This document shows positions 6,078 through 10,401 of a stretch of 10,401 nucleotides of DNA, piece by piece (position 1 is the stretch's first letter; every line of letters starts with the position of its first letter). The notes under the pieces are model-generated. The model was not told the DNA's origin, did no database searches, and saw only the letters and a list, made by a program, of their open reading frames with translations. The position numbers and the translations under genes are program-made. This DNA is from Candidatus Pacebacteria bacterium UBA6188. GTDB taxonomy: Bacteria > Patescibacteriota > Microgenomatia > UBA1400 > PJMF01. The stretch spans positions 1 through 10,401 of the forward strand of contig DITI01000052.1 of assembly GCA_002422765.1 (NCBI GenBank). Direction: 5' to 3'.

Positions 6078-7247
6078 ATGGATATTTCTAACGACAAAAA
6101 ACTAGCGCTCAAAGAAATTTTACACTGGTACGCTGCTACCAGCAAAACTAAGCCTTTTTTAACTCTTGGCGGTTATGCTGGAACAGGTAAAACTACCCTG
6201 ATTGCTCTTTTACGCAAGGTTCTTTATCAACAAAATCCCAAGTTAAAAGTGGCTTTTGCTGCTTTTACTGGTAAAGCTGCTCGGGTTTTGCAGACTTATT
6301 TGCAAAAACACCAGCTGCTTTATAAAGGCGATAGCGTTGGAACAATTCATTCTTTGATTTACAGTGTGATTGAAAATGAACAACATGAAATAGTTGGTTG
6401 GAAACGCAAGGAGCAAATTAAAGCAGACCTGATCATTATTGACGAAGCTTCAATGGTTGATCAAAAAATTTGGTTGGATTTGTTGGGCTTTGACATACCA
6501 ATTCTAGCTGTTGGCGATCATGGACAATTACCACCAGTGGCCGGTCAATTTAATCTCATGGAAAACCCAGAGTTAAAATTAACAGAAATTCATCGTCAGT
6601 TGGCTGACAACCCCATTATTAAGCTTTCAGTCATGGCTAGAAAAACCGGCCTGATCAAGCCGGGAAATTATGGCAAAGGAGTGCGTAAATTAAGTAAAAA
6701 TGATCCAGAATCTGGGGAAATTGTGGAGAATTATCTGCAAAATTTCAATAGTGATACTTTAGTTCTTTGTGGTTATAACAATACTCGCATTAAGCTGAAT
6801 AATTATCTGCGCTCGCTTTTGGGTTTTGAGTCAGATTTGCCTCAAGCAGGGGATCGAGTGATTTGTTTGCGCAACAAACAACAACATGGTCTTTTTAATG
6901 GCATGATTGGCACTTTGCAACAAATTAGTAGTCAAGACGAGAATTTTTTTGCAGTTAATATTGCTTTTGCTGACGGTCAACAAAATTTTGAAGGTTTAGT
7001 TGTCAAAAAACAGTTTGGTTCTAACACTGCTTTAAATTTTGGTCGAGAGTGGCGAGCTCTCACGCTCAAAGCTGAACTGTTTGATTTTGCTTATGCCATC
7101 ACTGTTCACAAAGCTCAGGGCAGTCAGGCCAAGCGAGTAATTTTATTTGAGGAACGCTTCAAGCAAATGTCTGACTTAGACTGGCGTCGTTGGCTTTACA
7201 CAGCAGTGACCAGAGCAGAAGAAGAACTGATTATCTTGGGAGAGTAG
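6078..7247 (+). CDS. Compact RecD/Dda-like SF1B DNA helicase
   Basis: The 389-residue protein has the complete motor of a superfamily 1B helicase: Walker A GYAGTGKTT (32-40), motif Ia AAFTGKAA (61-68), Walker B IDEAS (121-125), motif III GDHGQLPPV (146-154), EIHRQ (170-174), motif V ITVHKAQGSQ (341-350) and motif VI YTAVTRAEE (374-382). Such enzymes move 5' to 3' on single-stranded DNA using ATP. It lacks the long N-terminal region of RecD and RecD2 (usually 600-750 residues) and is nearer in size to phage T4 Dda, so it probably acts alone rather than in a RecBCD complex. Its ATG lies one base after the queA stop with no SD, which suggests translational coupling to queA. Roles in repair or recombination are inferred from the family. 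Confidence 0.92.
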   Translation: MDISNDKKLALKEILHWYAATSKTKPFLTLGGYAGTGKTTLIALLRKVLYQQNPKLKVAFAAFTGKAARVLQTYLQKHQLLYKGDSVGTIHSLIYSVIENEQHEIVGWKRKEQIKADLIIIDEASMVDQKIWLDLLGFDIPILAVGDHGQLPPVAGQFNLMENPELKLTEIHRQLADNPIIKLSVMARKTGLIKPGNYGKGVRKLSKNDPESGEIVENYLQNFNSDTLVLCGYNNTRIKLNNYLRSLLGFESDLPQAGDRVICLRNKQQHGLFNGMIGTLQQISSQDENFFAVNIAFADGQQNFEGLVVKKQFGSNTALNFGREWRALTLKAELFDFAYAITVHKAQGSQAKRVILFEERFKQMSDLDWRRWLYTAVTRAEEELIILGE

Positions 7248-7255
7248 GTTTAAGC

Positions 7256-7261
7256 TATAAT
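7256..7261 (+). promoter_or_regulatory. -10 hexamer TATAAT upstream of the rluB-like gene
   Basis: A perfect TATAAT in the 23-bp gap after the helicase ends 9 nt before the ATG at 7271, giving a predicted leader of about 0-3 nt. The -35 is weak (TTATCT at 7231-7236, 19-nt spacer). No Shine-Dalgarno lies at usable distance. Confidence 0.55.
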
Positions 7262-7270
7262 AGCGCTCAA

Positions 7271-8023
7271 ATGCAAATTCGTTTAAATAAATTTTTAGCT
7301 TCTTTAGGTTTTGCTTCTCGTCGCAAAGCTGATGAGCTGATTTCTGATGGTAAAGTTCTACTTAATGGTCGTAAAGCTAAATTGGGAGATAAATTCGATC
7401 AAAGTAAAGATAGTTTACAGGTAGCTGGTAAGAATATTGGTCCTGCAACAGAGCAATCACTCGAATATTGGTTGCTCAATAAGCCATTTAATGTCGTTTC
7501 TACAGTAAGTGATGAGCTTGGCAGAAAAACTGTTTTTGATTATGTCAAAAGCAAGACTGCAACTAGAGTCTATCCAGTGGGACGTTTGGACTTTGAGTCT
7601 GAAGGTTTATTGATCTTAACTAATGATGGCGAGCTTGCTCATCGCCTCACTCACCCCAAATATGAAGTCAAAAAAGTTTATAAGGTGATTGCTAATGGCA
7701 TTTTTTCGCAAAGTAAAGTTGAACGATTACTTCGCGGTGTGAGGTTGGCAGAAGGCAAAATTGCTTTTGATGATTTAGAAGTTTTAGAAAAAGATGGTCG
7801 CGACCTGACTCTGCGTATCACCATCCATCAGGGAGTGAAGCGTGAAATTCGTCGAGTTTGCGCTAAAGTGGGCTGGGAAGTGGACAAGCTAGTGAGAGTT
7901 AAAATGGGCAATCTTTCTCTCAATAGTTTGACGGTAGGTAACGTGAGAAAATTGAGCACTGAAGAAGTAAATGGTTTGCGTCAGCTAGTTGGTCTCGATC
8001 TAATTTTACCCTCCAAGAATTAA
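7271..8023 (+). CDS. rluB: RluB/RsuA-type rRNA pseudouridine synthase
   Basis: The 250-residue protein has an N-terminal S4 RNA-binding domain (RLNKFLASLGFASRRKADEL at 4-23, VLLNGRKAKLGD at 29-40). The RsuA/RluB/RluE/RluF catalytic domain follows. The catalytic aspartate is D107 in GRLDFESEGLL, followed by LTNDGELAHRLTHP (116-129) and the family's late block HQGVKREIRRVCAKVGWEV (186-204). These enzymes isomerise a uridine in rRNA; RluB acts on 23S rRNA and RsuA on 16S rRNA, and sequence alone favours RluB without proving it. I chose the ATG at 7271 because the S4 domain begins there and TATAAT lies just upstream; an upstream in-frame start would run inside the helicase gene. The first 11 bases match those of typA. 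Confidence 0.93.
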   Translation: MQIRLNKFLASLGFASRRKADELISDGKVLLNGRKAKLGDKFDQSKDSLQVAGKNIGPATEQSLEYWLLNKPFNVVSTVSDELGRKTVFDYVKSKTATRVYPVGRLDFESEGLLILTNDGELAHRLTHPKYEVKKVYKVIANGIFSQSKVERLLRGVRLAEGKIAFDDLEVLEKDGRDLTLRITIHQGVKREIRRVCAKVGWEVDKLVRVKMGNLSLNSLTVGNVRKLSTEEVNGLRQLVGLDLILPSKN

Positions 8024-8033
8024 GTGTTAGAAT
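8005..8033 (+). promoter_or_regulatory. Promoter of the MscS gene (TTTACC-N17-TAGAAT)
   Basis: TTTACC at 8005-8010 (4 of 6 matches to TTGACA), an exact 17-nt spacer and TAGAAT at 8028-8033 (5 of 6) make the best two-part promoter in the window. The -10 ends 6 nt before the ATG at 8040, so transcription should start on the start codon itself. The -35 lies inside the 3' end of rluB. Confidence 0.55.
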
Positions 8034-8039
8034 GAGCTT

Positions 8040-8858
8040 ATGTGGAATGAGAATTTACAAAATTTCTTACTGAAGACTTTATTTGTAGGACTAACACTTT
8101 ATGGCACTTGGCTTTTTGATAAGTACGCCATGAAATTCATCAATTTGTGGACCAAAAAAAAAGCTGAACACGAAGCAATTGATCAGACTGTAGTTTCTTT
8201 TGCCAAAATTATTTTTAAAGTGTTATTGTGGCTTTTGGTTGCGCTCTTTGTCTTGCAAAATTTGGGCCTGCAAATCACGGCATTGCTGGGTGGTTTGGGT
8301 ATCGCTGGTTTGGCTATTGCTTTTGCTTTCCAAAAGATTTTAGAAGATGTCTTTTCTTTTTTCCTGATTTATTTTGACAAGCCTTTCAGGGTTGGCGACT
8401 ATATTATGGTAGGAGTTGATGCTGGTACAGTCAAAAGTATTGGCATGCGCATGACCAGCCTGACCACTCCAGGAGGACAGGAATTATTGATTTCCAATCG
8501 CGAGCTAACCAATTCAAGAATTCAAAATTTCAAGAAGATGAAAAAGAGAAGAGTGATTTTTAGTTTTGGCTTAAGCTATGACACTAGTATAGCTAAATTA
8601 GAGACAAGTAAATTGATCGTTAGAGAAACTTTTGCTTCTTTGGCAGCTGAAAAAGTACAGCTAGACAGAGTTCACCTCAAGGAATTGGCTGCTTCGGCCT
8701 TGGTTTTTGAAGTGGCTTATGATGTTTTGAGTCGAGAATATGCAGAATTCATGGACTTGCAAGAAAAAATCAATCTCAATTTACTAAAAGCCTTTGCTAA
8801 AGAAAAAATTTCTTTGGCCTATCCAACTCAAACCATAAAACTACAAAAATCCTCTTAG
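8040..8858 (+). CDS. MscS-family mechanosensitive channel
   Basis: This 272-residue protein is a short MscS-type channel, which opens under membrane tension to release small solutes after a drop in outside osmolarity. It has three membrane segments (about 10-30, 53-75 and 78-112). The last is the Gly/Ala-rich pore helix, ALLGGLGIAGLAIAFAFQ at 81-98, followed by QKILEDVFSFFLIYFDKPFR (98-117) and the beta domain GDYIMVGVDAGTVKSIGMRM (119-138). TSLTTPGGQELLISNRELTN (139-158) is the usual continuation. The length is close to E. coli MscS (286 residues). The start at 8040 is set by the promoter directly before it; there is no SD. It lies 16 bp after rluB and 42 bp before typA. Confidence 0.93.
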   Translation: MWNENLQNFLLKTLFVGLTLYGTWLFDKYAMKFINLWTKKKAEHEAIDQTVVSFAKIIFKVLLWLLVALFVLQNLGLQITALLGGLGIAGLAIAFAFQKILEDVFSFFLIYFDKPFRVGDYIMVGVDAGTVKSIGMRMTSLTTPGGQELLISNRELTNSRIQNFKKMKKRRVIFSFGLSYDTSIAKLETSKLIVRETFASLAAEKVQLDRVHLKELAASALVFEVAYDVLSREYAEFMDLQEKINLNLLKAFAKEKISLAYPTQTIKLQKSS

Positions 8859-8885
8859 CTTCTCGCTATTTTTCTAAAAAAAGAG

Positions 8886-8891
8886 TACAAT
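8886..8891 (+). promoter_or_regulatory. -10-like TACAAT upstream of typA
   Basis: TACAAT (5 of 6) lies in the 42-bp gap after the MscS gene and ends 9 nt before the ATG at 8901. The predicted leader is 0-3 nt. There is no Shine-Dalgarno (accttcttt before ATG), and no clear -35. Confidence 0.45.
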
Positions 8892-8900
8892 ACCTTCTTT

Positions 8901-10355
8901 ATGCAAATTCGAAACATCGCTATTATTGCTCACGTTGACCATGGTAAAACTACCCTGATTGATGGCATGCTCAAGCAAACTCACGCTTTTCGTGAGAATC
9001 AGTCTGAGATGAGCCAAAGTACTATTTTGGATAGTAACGATTTGGAAAGAGAAAAAGGCATTACTATTCTCGCCAAAAATACTGCTGTTTTCTATAAAAG
9101 TGTGGCTGGTGAAGATTATAAAATTAACATTATCGACACCCCAGGTCACGCAGATTTTGCTGGTGAAGTAGAGCGCGTCATTAGTATGGCCGATGGAGCC
9201 GTCCTTTTAGTGGATGCTGCAGAAGGTCCTTTACCACAAACTCGTTTTGTTCTCGAACAAGCCCTCAAACAAAAACTCAAGATGATTGTGATTGTCAACA
9301 AAATTGATCGCCGTGATGCTGAGCCAGAAAAAGTTTTATCTCAAGTTGAAGAATTATTTTTAAATCTAGTTGATGATGAATCACAATTACTTTTCCCAAT
9401 TCTTTACGCAGTGGGTCGTGATGGCAAGGTTTGGGATGACTTGCCAGCCAATGAAGTTGGCAATGCCGAACTAATTGCTAAGCATCCTGGAGATTTACAT
9501 CCAATTTTTGAAGAAATTGTACGCACTGTGCCAGCTCCCAAAGTTAATGGCGAATTGCCTTTCAAAATGCAGGTTTCCACTTTAGACTTTGACACTTATA
9601 AAGGCACTTACGCAATCGGCAAGGTTTCACAAGGATTAGTTAAAAGAGGACAACGCTTGGTTATTTTAAATGAAAATGAAAAAGTTGGTGAAATGTCAGT
9701 GGCTCACTTGATGACCAGTGATGGCTTAAGTCGCCAAGAAGCTGAAATCAGTCAGCCAGGAGATATTATCGCTATTACTGGCGCTGAAAATATCGCTATT
9801 GGTCAAACTTTAGCTGCTTTGGGAGAAACTCAAGGTTATCCCAATATCACCGTCACAGAGCCAACACTTAAGATTCGTGTGGCTGCCAACACTTCTCCTT
9901 TTGCTGGTCGAGAAGGTGATTTTTGCACTATTCGTCAAATTGCTGAGCGTTTACGCAAAGAACAAAAGACCAATTTAGGCCTGAGAATTGAAGGTTTGGA
10001 GGGTGGTTCTTTTAATGTTGCTGGTCGTGGCGAATTACATTTGGCTATTTTGATCGAAACTATGCGTCGTGAGGGCTACGAAATGGAACTTTCCAAGCCT
10101 CAAGTTATCATCAAAGAAGTTGATGGTGTCAAAATGGAACCTTATGAAGAGATGACCATTGAAATTGCTAAAGAATTTACGGGCGTGATTACTGAGGAAT
10201 TAGGTAAAAGAAAAGCTAATTTGATTGACAGTATCACTAATGATAAAGGTGTGACCCGCATGGTTTATGAGGTTAGTAGCCGCAATATTTTGGGTTTTAG
10301 AAGTCAAATTTTGACCAAAACCAGAGGTAATGGCTTATTCAGTTCTCAACACTAA
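8901..10355 (+). CDS. typA: Ribosome-associated GTPase TypA/BipA, 3' end lost to an assembly foldback
   Basis: TypA/BipA is a translational GTPase of the EF-G group that binds 70S ribosomes and aids 50S assembly, especially under stress or cold. All GTPase motifs are intact: G1 AHVDHGKTT (10-18), switch REKGITI (50-56), G3 DTPGH (79-83) and G4 NKID (133-136). The beta-barrel domain (about 217-310), the EF-G-like domain with GRGELHLAILIETMRREGYE (375-394), and the start of domain V with ILGFRSQILTKTRGNGLFSS (463-482) follow. It stops at 484 residues, against about 600 for the family. The last two codons before the stop come from an inverted-repeat junction: the real match to TypA ends at 10347, and the opposite strand of the adjacent loop encodes the expected continuation. 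Treat it as a partial gene at a contig end, not a true truncation. Confidence 0.95.
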   Translation: MQIRNIAIIAHVDHGKTTLIDGMLKQTHAFRENQSEMSQSTILDSNDLEREKGITILAKNTAVFYKSVAGEDYKINIIDTPGHADFAGEVERVISMADGAVLLVDAAEGPLPQTRFVLEQALKQKLKMIVIVNKIDRRDAEPEKVLSQVEELFLNLVDDESQLLFPILYAVGRDGKVWDDLPANEVGNAELIAKHPGDLHPIFEEIVRTVPAPKVNGELPFKMQVSTLDFDTYKGTYAIGKVSQGLVKRGQRLVILNENEKVGEMSVAHLMTSDGLSRQEAEISQPGDIIAITGAENIAIGQTLAALGETQGYPNITVTEPTLKIRVAANTSPFAGREGDFCTIRQIAERLRKEQKTNLGLRIEGLEGGSFNVAGRGELHLAILIETMRREGYEMELSKPQVIIKEVDGVKMEPYEEMTIEIAKEFTGVITEELGKRKANLIDSITNDKGVTRMVYEVSSRNILGFRSQILTKTRGNGLFSSQH

Positions 10356-10401
10356 CAGGAGCATATTCTAAGAAACGAGAACTGAATAAGCCATTACCTC
10401 T
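10323..10401. repeat. Perfect 25-bp inverted repeat with 29-base loop at the contig end
   Basis: Bases 10323-10347 are the exact reverse complement of 10377-10401, separated by a loop at 10348-10376. The left arm is typA coding sequence (R475 to S482). The reverse complement of the loop continues that frame as RFLEYAPVSV with no stop, as a TypA domain V should. The sequence therefore reads as typA followed by a copy of the opposite strand: a foldback chimera or assembly-graph hairpin. It is not a terminator, since the arm is codons and there is no T-tract. Confidence 0.9.

Noticed and set aside
7190..7270. Upstream start for the rluB-like protein inside the helicase gene
   Set aside because: The added residues are the helicase C-terminus read in another frame; the S4 domain starts at the 7271 ATG.
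8852..8885. CTCTT...AAGAG with T- and A-runs after the MscS gene as a terminator
   Set aside because: The stem is only 5 bp and AT-rich with a long interior, and the region must also serve as the typA promoter; pairing is too weak to call.
8901..10355. typA as a genuine shortened protein or pseudogene
   Set aside because: All motifs are intact up to the exact first base of the foldback junction; the loss begins there and nowhere else.
10323..10401. Stem-loop at the window end as a Rho-independent terminator or recombination site for typA
   Set aside because: The left arm is ordinary typA coding sequence, there is no T-tract, the loop is long, and the loop's opposite strand restores the TypA frame. 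A foldback junction explains everything.

Overview
The window looks like a complete short contig from a compact, moderately low-GC bacterial genome, probably an uncultivated member of the Patescibacteria (Candidate Phyla Radiation). This placement is an inference from several things: the very tight gene packing, the mix of genes (single-domain RecD-like helicase, LCP protein, bacterial PH-domain membrane protein, short MscS, TypA) and the exported CPYC thioredoxin-fold protein next to a small CPIC membrane protein. TGA acts as a normal stop (end of the second gene), so the UGA-recoded lineages such as Gracilibacteria/SR1 do not fit. There is no tRNA, rRNA, CRISPR array, insertion sequence or long non-coding stretch; the largest intergenic gaps are tens of bases.

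Layout. (1) Bases 3-41 hold the C-terminal tail of an unidentified gene. (2) Bases 81-2302 form a forward four-gene cluster: a membrane-anchored thioredoxin/glutaredoxin-like protein (CPYC), a multi-pass membrane protein with an exported CPIC motif, a cytosolic helical protein ending in Cys-Cys, and an exported coiled-coil protein. The first two look like an extracytoplasmic thiol-disulfide module; the last two are unassigned. (3) On the minus strand at 2299-3396 is an LCP (LytR-CpsA-Psr) cell-envelope transferase. It is divergent from a membrane PH-domain protein (3466-4185). (4) On the minus strand at 4160-4897 is a DUF1295 / steroid-5-alpha-reductase-like membrane protein, divergent from queA. 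(5) A forward housekeeping run follows: queA, a RecD/Dda-like SF1B helicase, an RluB-type pseudouridine synthase, an MscS-type channel and typA.

Two features stand out. First, most genes that begin a transcription unit have a -10-like hexamer only about 6-14 nt upstream of the ATG and no Shine-Dalgarno sequence. Genes inside the first cluster have ordinary Shine-Dalgarno sites. This points to widespread leaderless or near-leaderless mRNAs in this organism, with SD-led initiation kept for internal cistrons. Second, the right end carries a 25-bp perfect inverted repeat around a 29-base loop. Reading the loop on the opposite strand restores the TypA reading frame, so the apparent stop in typA is almost certainly a foldback/chimeric assembly end rather than a true truncation.

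Functionally, the left half is an envelope region (thiol chemistry, LCP wall-polymer attachment, membrane proteins) and the right half serves translation and RNA/DNA maintenance (queuosine synthesis, 23S-type pseudouridylation, ribosome-associated GTPase, helicase), with an osmotic safety valve between rluB and typA.
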